Source of the DNA: Uranotaenia lowii
Taxonomy: Eukaryota > Arthropoda > Insecta > Diptera > Culicidae
NCBI RefSeq assembly: GCF_029784155.1
Contig: NC_073693.1
Location: forward strand, 140,109,988 to 140,173,987
Reading direction: 5' to 3'
Length of the DNA stretch: 64,000 bases
Part shown: in pieces, positions 1-10,194 of the stretch
Position numbering within the stretch: the stretch's first letter is position 1
Layout of the letters: each line of letters starts with the position of its first letter
The notes under the pieces: generated by a model
The model's database searches: none
What the model saw: the letters and a program-made list of their open reading frames with translations, nothing else
Told to the model about the DNA's origin: nothing
Made by a program: the position numbers and the translations under genes

Positions 1-146
1 CAAATTTGTTCTTAAAAATGCTAGAATTGGGATATTTTCTACTAGAATAAGAAAAATATTCCGGGTTTCAGAGCAGTTTATTTATTTTTGTACATTTTTA
101 TTGGACCCCAAATGGACATATTGGCGCGCACACACAAACACTCCCC

Positions 147-445
147 AGTTGAAAAATGTTAGGCCTGGCGTGGTTTCCTATCTGAAGCAAATCCCGAAAT
201 CCTCGATTCACCACCAATGCTCGTTCCAGCAGCGCATTGGTGGCCATCGTAGTGCCCATCCGAACCCAACCGATCAGTTCGGTATTGACGAGACCGTCCA
301 CCGTCTGGGATCGCTGTGGACCGATCTCCTGCTCCAGAATACGTCGAATTCCTTTAGTGGGCGCATCAGGATAGTTAGCAGGATCCGTGGACAGTAGCTT
401 AAGTCCTCTTCGCCGATTCGGGCCATTTCGTCCTCGATCCCTGGA
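147..445 (-). pseudogene. 5-oxoprolinase N-terminal gene fragment, broken
   Basis: Minus-strand reading shows [15 protein letters not shown], then [27 protein letters not shown] and [10 protein letters not shown]. These are the signature blocks near the N-terminus of 5-oxoprolinase, the ATP-dependent cytosolic enzyme of the gamma-glutamyl cycle that opens 5-oxoproline to glutamate. The family normally starts with a nucleotide-binding stretch around DRGGTFTDV. Here only DRG survives, followed by unrelated residues, so a deletion has removed the rest. A second deletion of about five residues lies directly after ALLER, where the family has a conserved KGER-like stretch. After IFQL similarity stops abruptly and the frame runs into unrelated residues. 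Only about 90 of roughly 1,300 residues are present. I read it as a gene fragment or decayed copy; an unusual exon of a functional gene continuing off the left edge is less likely because of the internal losses. Family identification is firm; pseudogene status is inferred. Confidence 0.62.
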
Positions 446-589
446 GAACCCTTCGCCACCTGCGTTACGATCTCCCCTAGAATAGGGCTTCTGCTGCTGC
501 TGCTGGCCGTTGCAGTTTGAGGGCAGTTCGATCCGATTCAGCTTTCCGGAGGGTTCGGAAAAGGGCTGTACTAGCTTCTTGAAGCCCAA

Positions 590-2220
590 TTATCGGAGGA
601 ACCTAAATATTTAGCATTTTATTGGGAAAGAAATTAAAAAATAATTCATTTCGAGCATCTATACCATATTATTGAAAACTTACCTTCAGCAAAGGATATT
701 TGCCGTACATTTTTTTTTTGCTAAGGCAACATCCGGCTTCAAAAGCAAATATTTCCAAAATGGTGATGATGAAATACCATTTTTTTTCAACCATTTTGTG
801 GTTAATGATCGAGAACTTAAAAAAAGGGTTAAAAAAATTCTTGAAAAATTATTGAAAAATAACCATATTGGCGGTTTCTAAGCAAAACCATAAAATGGTT
901 ATTCAAAAACTATAAATGGTTAAAAAAAAATATACGTGTAGGAACCCTTTCAATTGTAAAAATTTGATGAAATAAAGAAATGAGAATAGTTATAGGGCCT
1001 ACGGAATTCTATGAAGGTAAAATAGGTGCTAAACCAATCGTACTCAACTGTCCACGAAACGCAGAATATGACAGAATAAGGTAAGCTATTCTTTCATGAC
1101 ACCTGCGCTGATTTATTGTTTTCGTTTTGTTTTTGCCGGATGCCCAAAAAGGAAGAGTCGAATGCATCAAAAACACAATAATCGTGTGTCCCCACATTCG
1201 TACATGGCCAAGAAGCATTAAAACGCAAATAACTTCGGACATCAAAACGATTGCAGCAGACACATTAAGCTTTTGGCCACTAAGCTAGGTACATTTTGGC
1301 TGACTGACTGACTGACTTACTCTGGGGGGAGGTTCAATCGATTCGAGACCTGCCGATAGATATATGGACTTCAGACAGACCGTCGTTCTATTCAGGAACA
1401 TTGACCGCATTTGGGACGGATAGGTTCGGTCGGGGACGATCAATTCATGCATCGGTTAGATCAATTGAATGCATATAGATTTATTTATTGATCGCCACCG
1501 GGATTGTGACGGATTGGGCCAGACCATGTTTACAACTTGTCTTCTCACAATTGTTTTTTTTTTGTCCGATTTTACATGTAAATTTAGCACTCTCCCCTGT
1601 AAATGTCATAATTTGTCATCGAACATATTAATTTTTATCCACACAAGACGGGTGGGTGGCAAGGTTTGGTGACCAATTTTGTGCGGAACATCCGTAATAT
1701 CATTTAGGTCAACAAGAACGGTAAACTGATGAACCCTAGACTCAATTAGAAATGTTTAAAGTCACGTGTATTGCGGATTGCGGAATAGATTTCCTAAACT
1801 TGATCGTATAAAGGGGGAACACTTCTACAGTGTTTATCATCAACCCATATGGTCAGGATGATAAAATAAACATGTTTGGCAGTCAGCTGCTGGATTCTGT
1901 ATAGTGTATCTGTCCTTAAATAACTAAACAAATATTCAGTTCTTGCGATCAATCAGCGCTGAAAGCCAATTAAGCCGAGTAAAGAATATAGCGTGTAACA
2001 TGTTGATTAGTGTGCTATTATCCAAATGTCATTATTGGCTTTCAAAATAATCTTCACAAGAGCTCGCCTTCTAATGGGGAGATTGTTCCTTTTCAACCAA
2101 GTCGTGGGATGCAATATTTTGCATGGAATGGAAGCGTGCCAAAATGAATACATTTGATATTTCGTTTCAAAAGGAAAAATGTCATCAAGCGGGGGAAAAT
2201 ATTTTCTGGGCTCAATCAAT
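590..2220. other. Gene-free AT-rich stretch
   Basis: No coding signal, RNA gene or element ends seen. Short homopolymer runs and a (CTGA)n microsatellite at about 1299-1317 are the only structure. Confidence 0.5.
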
Positions 2221-2224
2221 ATAC

Positions 2225-2420
2225 AGAATGGAGTAAAGTTTTGTTAATTTGGAAATTGGACTGTTATGAATGTGTGTATCTAAAAAACCATTCTTTTGAT
2301 CGAAACTTTCTGAGTATGAAATGAAGGTTTTCTTATGATTATTCATGGAATAATTTAAAAAGAAAATTTAGTTTTTGTGTAGAGAATATTTATAATTAAT
2401 TGTTGGTGTTTGTGACAGCT
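2225..2420 (+). repeat. Dispersed repeat, copy 1
   Basis: Shares an ordered series of short matches with 16980-17250 (a GTGTGTATCT/GCGTGTATCT block, TTTGATCGAAA, CTTATGAT..TTCATGGAA, then TTTTTGTGT). A downstream part of the same repeat flanks the pogo element at 5041-5118 and 9331-9350. Non-coding; family not recognised. Confidence 0.5.
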
Positions 2421-2698
2421 CCGCGAAAATTGCCTTGTTAATTTTTATTTTTTAGTTGAGAGGTGTTATTTTCAAATAAAAAACACAAAATCAGACCATG
2501 TGAACGTGGTCAGATCGAAGACAAGATTTCTAGAAAATTATCCGTTTTAATTAACAATGGCGTTACTAAATTTCATTTACGGTAAACGAATTGCCACCAA
2601 ATCGGCCTACAAAACAGCCTCGAGAATTGGACGGGACTGTACTCGATTAATTTGAGCTTGAAATGAATCCGTTTATCCTGCCTTGGTGAGCCCGTTCT

Positions 2699-2776
2699 GA
2701 TCTATATTATTGATTGATTGTTTGATTAGAGAGACTTTAAACTTAGAAGTTCATTCATCTCTAAGATCTATATTAT
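2699..2776 (-). mobile_element. Micro-insertion (54 bp) with 12-bp target duplication, family C
   Basis: The direct repeat GATCTATATTAT occurs at 2699-2710 and 2765-2776. Between them lie 54 bp that, read on the minus strand, give a hairpin (outer stem AGAGA/TCTCT, GAATG, inner stem AACTT/AAGTT, TAAA) followed by a tail made of AATC and CAAA units. Target duplication plus a simple tail is the footprint of target-primed reverse transcription. A second copy of this family is at 18288-18349. Confidence 0.72.
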
Positions 2777-3031
2777 AATTTGTATATAAAATAATCTTAT
2801 ATCTTCAGTCAGCTTATTTATTGTTCGTTTAACATTCCTCAATTGATTTCCTCCTTATAATGTTGCCTTAGCATCACGAACTTTACCGGATTTGTGGATT
2901 TTGATCACAGGAACTTAATCATTTACACGTTATATCGAAATCTTTTGTAAACTGATTCTTTCAAACGTTGTGGAAGTATCTTGAAATGCTGTTTCCTATG
3001 TAAAGTGGTTTAATTTTATACGCCAATCATA

Positions 3032-4000
3032 CACAGCAAAAAATTTCTAAAAGTACACGGAATCTAAAACACGAGTGATCTATTTTTTCTTGAGTGTAAT
3101 TACAAAAAGATGTAATTTTAAACTTCTTTCGATGTAATATTAGTCTGTTTTCCAAAATTGAATAGAAATAAACTGTTTTGATTTAATTTTACACTGCATC
3201 ATGCAAAAATCAACCGGTCAACGAAATTTATATCACAAACAGTGTAAAATTATATCTGTTCGATTTAAAATTGAATGCAAATATTTAAATTGTGCCTTTT
3301 TATATTTCAAGTTAGTTTGCGCGTCGGACACAAAGTAAACAAGTCGGAAAATTATTCGGAAACGAGTCATTTAAAGGCGTAGCTACAGGAGCACTTTAAG
3401 AGTCTTTAAAGTAGTAAGTTTATGAGACGTGAAATAAAGAATATGGTTGAAACTGATAAGTTTTCTCTCCATTACAGCAAGGTCAGATTTTTCGCAGCGG
3501 CTGATATCCGGCCAGTGATTATCCGGAGAAACTTTTGTCAGAACAATTCGAGTGTGCAGGATGCTGACCGAAAAATTATGATTTCCGGAACCATTCGAGG
3601 ATGCTGATCATGCTGATTCGAAAAACATCCCCGTGCTGGGAATCATCGGATGCAACAACAGCCTGACGCTATCCGAATGGTTTTTATGTTCAGTTTTGTA
3701 AATAAATGTGAATTAAAAATCATACATGCGGCGTATTTATTCAAGACAAAAGCAAAAAACTTAATATTTAGAAAAAATATCAATAATTACGATAATAAAT
3801 TTTAAAATTTACATCCCTGTGTATTTTTACACGACGGCTTTTGTGATCCAATCTCGTGCATTGATTTCGATCTAAATTTACACGCCTCAAAAATTACATC
3901 CTCGAAAAAAATACACCGTGATAGAATTTTACATCAAAATCGATGTTCCGTTTTCGTGCATCGTTTTCGATCTAAATTTACACGAATTTTTCTTGCTGTG
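3032..4000. mobile_element. Non-autonomous TIR element, about 970 bp
   Basis: The left end CACAGCAAAAAATTT at 3032 is matched in inverse by the right end AATTTTTCTTGCTGTG closing at 4000. The inside is AT-rich, has no transposase, and repeats TTTACAC-type motifs near the right end (about 3835, 3880, 3980). No convincing target duplication is visible, so the superfamily is open. Confidence 0.5.
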
Positions 4001-5116
4001 AGTACAGATTTCACACGCTTATAAAAATTTCGACAATCTTATTGCTGGTACAAACTTTTTAAATAAGAAAACCAATGTTATAAATCTATCATTAAAGAAT
4101 GAAAATATTTTAAAACGAAAACTTTTATAACGATCCGTACTTGAATTTCATTATTGCCAATATGAGAGTGCACTTTTGTTTTTTTTTGATGTGTTAGATT
4201 TAGAATTTCCTTTTATTTTTTACAAAATGAAAAATTTTTCGATCTATTTTACTTTTTTAATGAAATTGTTAGTTTTTCTATAAATTCCTGCTTAACGATT
4301 TTATGATAAACAGAATTATGCAGTTGTGCAGTTATCACCAACAGGACAGGACAGGAGATTGGGTTTGGTGTAGGTGGCGATTCTGTGATTGTATGAGACT
4401 CCCCCTACTTGAAATAGGAAGTGGAAAAGGGATTAATTAATTAATTAATTGACCGTAAGCTAAAGTGAAGTTCTGTGATTGATTGGGAGTTTCTACTTTT
4501 GTTTTACGAAGTTATAGGTTGTACCCAGCTACAGAAATTCAAACTGCTACATTGCAGGTAACTAAGCCAAATTGCTTAGTTTTTCAACCGTTTACCAATA
4601 ATTTTACTGATCATTAACCCCTCATACTATCCACAGAGTAGACGGAAAGATACGAAGGCAAAATAACTGATCTTACAGCAACCCAATTGTAATAGTCTAT
4701 TCTCTATTTGTTATTGCGGTTAGTATAATGTTGGTAAGTATCGTAAATTCCTAATTCCGTAACAGCATTTTATGTATCAATTTTTCATATGTACATACTT
4801 TTCCAAATGGCATAAAATAGAATATATCCGTATTCAAAATATTATATGAAGCGTTTGGTAGGGATCTCCACGCTTAATTCCTCCCCTGTATCCTGTATCT
4901 TTCGCGGTTTTCATGGTTGGCCTGGCCGTAGTAATACCTGCAATGCATAGCAATATGTAACAGATAATACGCTGAAAAGAAAAATGAAAGACGTAAGTCT
5001 TCCATTTACCAGAATGCCAGAAGAAGAAGAAGAAGAAGAATATTTATACTTTATTATTGGTAGCTCCCATTGATCGGCGTACAATTTTTTCAGTTATGAT
5101 AATGATCAGTTTTCTC
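4001..5116. other. Gene-free stretch with microsatellites
   Basis: Contains a (TTAA) run at about 4431-4450 and an (AAG)n microsatellite at 5022-5041. From 5041 it becomes a copy of the dispersed repeat also seen at 17160-17250, which the pogo element interrupts. Confidence 0.5.
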
Positions 5117-5305
5117 TAAAAGATAAAGTGGGGCAAGAGTACGCAGGCGGAAAAAGTACGCACAAGGCTTTTACAGTAAACGACAACACTGAAACTAGCA
5201 ACACTGTACCGGTTTGACAGGTCATCGAGTCAGCTGATCATACGTATTTTTGTTTGTGGTTTTTTTCGCGCACGTCGGAGAAATGAGGTAAGTTTTAGTT
5301 TTTCC

Positions 5306-5377
5306 AATTTTTATGTTTTTTTTCCTTTATTATAGAGGCTTTCAGCCTCGGGCTGGTTCGTTTCTTTAATTTTTATG
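5306..5377 (-). mobile_element. Micro-insertion (52 bp) with 10-bp target duplication, family B
   Basis: AATTTTTATG flanks it at 5306-5315 and 5368-5377. The insert (5316-5367) reads on the minus strand as CAGCC-cga-GGCTG, then GCCTCT, TAATAAA and an A8 tail. The hairpin core matches 37221-37275. It sits inside the pogo element, so it arrived after it. Confidence 0.7.
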
Positions 5378-5637
5378 TAATTTTATGCATTTTTGGAAAC
5401 ATTATTACACTTTGTGGAAATTCGCTAATCAAATCTGCATGTGTGACAAAGGACACATATTTAATACAGATTAAATCTGTGGAACACTCATGTCAGGATA
5501 TGATCGGAATATTTAGCACTTTTAGCTTTTTCACAAATGGTCGTAGGGGGCAAGAGTACGCAGGTTTGGTGGGGCAATAGTACGCGTTGGTTTCCTTCGT
5601 CTTTTTGATAGCATTTGGAAAGCTAACCCAAACAATA

Positions 5638-7329
5638 ATGATGTTTTCAATAATCAGGACGTACAAAAGGAAAACCAGCCGGAAGATTTGCTCTCCGGAG
5701 ATGCTGGAAAACGCCAGGCAGCGGCTGAAGGACGGAGATCGAAAGGGCCGGATTGCTGAAAGCCTCGGGATATCGGAATCAACCTTGCGTAAACGCCTTG
5801 AGAAGGTAATCAACAGAAGATATTTTTGTATTGAATTGTGAATAACAATCATTTTTCTCGACTAGGGATTCGGTGCTGAAAGCCATGGACGATTCACTTC
5901 AGTTTTTACTCCTCAGCAGTCAGAGGATCTCGCAAATCACTGCAGAGCGCTGGACAGTGCTTTTTACGGTCTGCCTTTCAGTGATTTGCGTCGTTTCGCC
6001 TTTGCCTTTGCTGAAGCGAACAGCGTTACCCATAAATTCAACAAGGAAATAGGAATGGCTTGAAAGGACTGGACTATCAGTTTTATGAAGAAACATCGTT
6101 TGTCCTTGCGAACACCACAGCAAGCCTTGCTCGAATGATGGGCTTCAACAGAGAGCAGGTTAACGTCTTTTTCAGAAACCTAGCTGAATTGATGACTAAG
6201 TACAATTTCTCGGCTAAGCGTATCATAAACATGGACGAGACAGGCATGTCCACTGTTCCAAATTGTGCGCCGAAGGTTGTCTCCAGCACATCAAAAAAGG
6301 CGCAAGGTTAGTTCAGCGGAAAGAGGTGAAATAACCACAGCTGTGTGTGCGATGAGCGCAGGTGACGATTACATTCCTCCAGCCTTGATCTTCAAACGGA
6401 AGCGTGAGAAACCGGAACTGATGGACGGTGCTCCGAAACATTCAATGATGATGGTGTCAGACAGCGATTATATGAACGGTGAGTTATTTTTCGAATGGAT
6501 TAAACATTTCAAAAAATTTGCCAAAGCATCGATGGATGATCCAGTTCTGCCGATTCTGAATAACCACAGTTCCCATTTGAACCTGAAAGCAGTGCTTTTT
6601 TGCCGTGAAAACGAGATTCACATGCTTTCGATCCCTCCTCACAGTAACCATAAACTACAACCATTGGATCGCTGCTTCTTCAAAGCTTTGAAGACATCAT
6701 TTTCGAATGAATGCAGCAATTGGTTGACCGCCCATCCGGGAAGAGTGATTACACAATACCAAATAGCACGGCTATTCGGTTCTGCATACAAGAAATGTGC
6801 TACAAAGAAAAATGCTGAGAACGCTTTAGAGGTTTGCGGAATTGTACCGATGAACGCTGGAATATTCACTGACAAGGATTTTGAACTAAGTGCAGTGACA
6901 GATGTTCCCCAAAATCCTTTTTCTGATATATTGCCGAAACAGCAGGTCGAACCGAAGTGTTATGAAGCTTCCGATCCACTGCCTTCAACTTCAGGGCGAG
7001 TGAAATCCATTGATTTATGAAGAACCACTGAATCTTTCGAAACGATCATATGTGACTCCTGCAGAGATTCGACCACTTCCGAAGCGTAAGGACCCTCAAC
7101 AAAGACAAGGAAGAAAGGCCAAAAGTCTGAAATCATCACGAGCACTCCCGTCAAGCAAAAATTGGAATCCAATCTTCAACAGAAAAAGGCAAAACCACCG
7201 ACGAAACGCAAACTTGCAACTGAGACAGTCCCTGCAAAGGGAACCAACACGACTATGAAGGAAAAGCCTTCTAAAGGCCTTGAGGCTCCAAAAGGAGCAA
7301 AGAGACCACGAAAGGCAAACCCTGCCTGA
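5638..7329 (+). pseudogene. pogo/Tigger-type (DDE_1) transposase, decayed
   Basis: The likely start is ATG at 5638. Exon 1 encodes a helix-turn-helix (RIAESLGISESTLRKRLEK), followed by a 60-bp intron with GTAA at 5806 and CTAG at 5865. The second DNA-binding segment continues to a stop (TGA at 6061) where relatives have glycine. A frameshift near 6110 moves into the frame with SLARMMGFNREQVN and the first catalytic Asp in NMDETGMST. Another frameshift near 6293 leads to the long open part 6265-7020 with HKLQPLD (third catalytic Asp). The second catalytic Asp is changed to Asn (ILNNHSSH; family LDNH/LDGH). A further shift near 7010 leads to a Lys/Pro-rich basic tail ending at TGA 7327-7329. 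Family: cut-and-paste transposase acting in the nucleus on its own terminal repeats. This copy is dead: one stop, at least three frameshifts and a lost metal-binding residue. Confidence 0.88.
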
Positions 7330-7496
7330 AGCTCTTTCACCTCTGTTTGTTTTTTTCTTCGATTTGATTTTATAAGAGAATCTATGGAATATGAATTCAC
7401 TGTTTTTTTTAAACTATTGTTTATGAGATAAAGGTTTTGTTTTGTTTTGTTTAATAATCGATTATAATGATTCAAGACCTTCAAGACCTATTTTAT

Positions 7497-7532
7497 GCGT
7501 ACTCTTGCCCCACTGGTGGGGTAAGAGTACGC
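7497..7532. repeat. 36-bp palindrome made of two inverted TIR cores
   Basis: GCGTACTCTTGCCCCAC, two bases, then GTGGGGTAAGAGTACGC: each arm is the terminal-repeat core of the surrounding pogo element, with a single mismatch between arms. It lies about 170 bp downstream of the transposase stop. It may be an internal transposase-binding site or the scar of an internal end. Confidence 0.7.
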
Positions 7533-7639
7533 TTTGGTAATTTTTGAAAAATTTGATTTTTTATCAATGTTTACAAACATAATGAAAACTTTTTGCGTCA
7601 TCCAATCAAGGTAAAGAGCCTTAAAGCATGGATCACTAC

Positions 7640-7960
7640 AAATCTGGACGCACTATTTATTTTACCATAGTGCTCCTAGTTGTCGGATCTGGAATGTTTT
7701 GGCAGCACTTTGTAGAGGAATGTTTCTTCTACCAGTGCTGAAAATTTCATTACGATTCGGTTTGTTTCAAAAAAGTTACACGTGATGGAAGCCGCGAGAT
7801 GAAAATAAATTTTGAACACCCACGTCAAAAACCCGAAAAATATTGAAAAATGAGCGGGTGACGGAGCACGTTTGAGGATGCCTTTTAAAAATCAGGATTT
7901 GCGGTGGACACTGTATCTCAGCACAGAATCATCTGAAGTTAAAAAACCAGAGCAAAATAT
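7640..7960 (+). pseudogene. 5' relic of a mariner-type element
   Basis: The block GAAAATTTCAT..GATT, an AAAAGTTA stretch and ATGGAA at about 7791 matches the 5' leader and start of the DD37E element at 15680-15800 in order and spacing. The predicted peptide start (MEAAR, a stop, K-I) parallels MERERREKI there, then loses frame. No catalytic part remains here. Confidence 0.45.
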
Positions 7961-7977
7961 TTTTAATAGATGTTTTT

Positions 7978-8139
7978 CTGGACCCCAACGTTTTTATTTA
8001 ACTTAAAAAATTTTTTTATGAAATTTTTGTGGCTGATTGAAGTAAAAACTACGATTTTTCACGAAAAAATCCGCCATTTTTCACATGTAAAATCCCCCAA
8101 AGTAAAAAAAAAACAAAAAAGAAAAACGTTGGGGTCTGG
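7978..8139. repeat. Short inverted-repeat element, about 160 bp
   Basis: CTGGACCCCAACGTTTTT at 7978-7995 and its near reverse complement AAAAACGTTGGGGTCTGG at 8122-8139 (16 of 18 match). The AT-rich interior has no coding capacity. Confidence 0.5.
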
Positions 8140-8152
8140 TATTTTATATGTA

Positions 8153-8955
8153 CACTGCAAAAAATCGACACTTTGATTTTATGTTTCATTACACATACGC
8201 TCTTTTAATTCATTTGCTATATGATACAAATAAAATTTATGTTTGAATTATAGCTTGTATTCGAATAAAGTATTGAATTTATATGTTGACACATAGCTTT
8301 TATGATTTTCATTTTTTGAAAGATTTCACGAATTCAAAATGGCTGCAATTGGGAAAAAACTTGAGCTGTCGCAGGAGCCGCAAATTTTGTTTTAGTTTTA
8401 AACACTTCAATAATTCTACCGTCTGCGGGATCAGCGGCCGGGATGATACCACGCTGCGACGATAATTGCTTGCACAGGTGAGTTTTTCATTCTATTGGTT
8501 TGATTGATTCTATTTCTATTGAAATCATCTGCTTTCAGATCAAAATTGTCAAACCTCCGGCTTGGATTGTGAAAAAAAAAACTTAAAACGAACGGCTCTG
8601 ATGATGACCCGCCGATGATGGACAGTAGGCAAGGTGTTGAACTAGAAACATCATGTTTGAATTTGTGAAATAAATAACAAAATTAAATTATAAATTATCA
8701 TAAAAATCGAATTTAGTAAACTAAAAATCATCTGCACAATTTTAAACGCCAGAAAGTAGACTAAAAAACGAGCTTCAAGCGAATATTTCACACATTTAAA
8801 ACCTATGTGTGAAGTTTTATAATGTTCATGCTGTACATATACCACTGAAATGTTTCCAGAAACTTATGTGTGGCACATATTTTTTAATTGGCAGACAAAT
8901 TGCAAAAATCTATATAGGCAGACACATACCCCTAATGTGTCGAATTTTTGCAGTG
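8153..8955. mobile_element. 803-bp non-autonomous TIR element with TA duplication
   Basis: CACTGCAAAAAATCGACAC at 8153 is mirrored by GTGTCGAATTTTTGCAGTG ending at 8955, with TA on both sides (8151-8152, 8956-8957). TA plus short TIRs points to the Tc1-mariner group. The interior has no transposase but repeats CACATA/TATGTG motifs. Nested in the pogo element. Confidence 0.72.
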
Positions 8956-9339
8956 TAGAAAATATGTTCCAAATTTGAAAAGAATGGGATAAGTAGTTTT
9001 CAAATGACGATGTCCACGGACTTTTAAAATGTGCTTTCGAGAAAAACGCGTTTGAAGTTTCTGCTCTTGCTTTCTTGCAGTATTAGATAGGAGGAGATAA
9101 AGGCCTATAATTTCTACAGTTTTGCTTCAATTGACTTGAAAATTTGACACAACATTCTTGAAATGTTCTACAATAAGAAAATAAAAAAATAAAAAAATCG
9201 ATTTTTTTGAAAGTGTTAGACCCTACCCCCCTCCCCCCCCCCCCCCTTAATTACTTTGATCGATACTTTTTTCTTTGAAGAGATACAATAAGCACACAAC
9301 TAAGTGCGTACTCTTGTCCCGTTTTACTCTAATGCTTCG

Positions 9340-10190
9340 TCTAATCGGTATTCCTCATTCCTCATCGGTATTCCACATTCCTCCATAACAGAAACTGAAA
9401 ACTGGATTATTCAAGATGTTTCGAATTTTACAAGCGTTTATTATTTTTGTGACACTAAATTAGGCTTGCCAGATACTTTCAGAAAAAAGCGGGACATTTC
9501 ACGAAAAAAAAGCGGGACACAGCGGATAAAAGCGGGACATTAAAGAAAATTTTAAAAATTCTTAATTGTGTAGCTAAACTTATACGTTTACCATCAGCCA
9601 AAGTTGTTCGTACAAAGTACACTAAGGTTTTTTTTAACGCAGATTGATTTTGCTCAGATTTTCTTTAATGATTTCTATTTACAGTTATTTTTGCCATATG
9701 CACCGTTTTTTCACGGTTCTTGCAAATCAACAAGTTATTTGAGAGGAAATATTTTACGTCGTACATGTGACTGGCGGATATGATACCACGTTAAAAACCA
9801 TAGAGTAATTTTAATAAAAAATTAGATTATCAAGTATTTTGTTCAAAAGTATAAAAACATCAAGAAAACTTCCTTCTTTATATACTTTGGACAATTGAGT
9901 CGAAAAAGGTGGTGTATAATGTTTGAAAATACACTAAATACGTTTTATCAGGAATGCCACACGCAAAATCTGCCAAAAACATAGTGTAATCATCGTAAGA
10001 TTGAAATAAAAGTAAACCGAATAGTTGAAATCGTAAATTGCGTAGTTTTCAAACGAAACTCCTCTTTAAGGCTTTTGAAAACATCGGAAACCAGAGTTTT
10101 CGCCACGACCATTGTGTTTCTTCCACAGTGTCGTATCCGGTGGAATAGCTTTCTTCAATTCTCTATATTTCCTGTTAGTCCTCACAACGT
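9340..10190. other. Gene-free stretch with GCGGGACA motifs
   Basis: Three closely spaced AAGCGGGACA motifs at about 9487, 9509 and 9529; otherwise AT-rich with no gene or element ends seen. Confidence 0.4.
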
Positions 10191-10194
10191 TTAA

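Larger units (their letters stand above)
5126..9324 (+). mobile_element. pogo-like DNA transposon, about 4.2 kb, inactive
   Basis: The left end AAGTGGGGCAAGAGTACGCA (5126 on) is mirrored at the right end by TGCGTACTCTTGTCCCGTTT, each flanked by TA (5124-5125 and 9325-9326). The same 16-bp core GGGGCAAGAGTACGC recurs inside at 5547 and (one change) 5571, and in a palindrome at 7497-7532. The flanks join into one repeat: 5041-5118 plus 9331-9350 align with the uninterrupted sequence at 17163-17240. The element carries a pogo-type transposase pseudogene at 5638-7329. Later insertions inside include a 52-bp micro-retroposon (5316-5367), a mariner relic (about 7640-7960) and an 803-bp TIR element (8153-8955). 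The exact end base could differ by up to about 7 bp because the local flank is repetitive. Confidence 0.75.
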
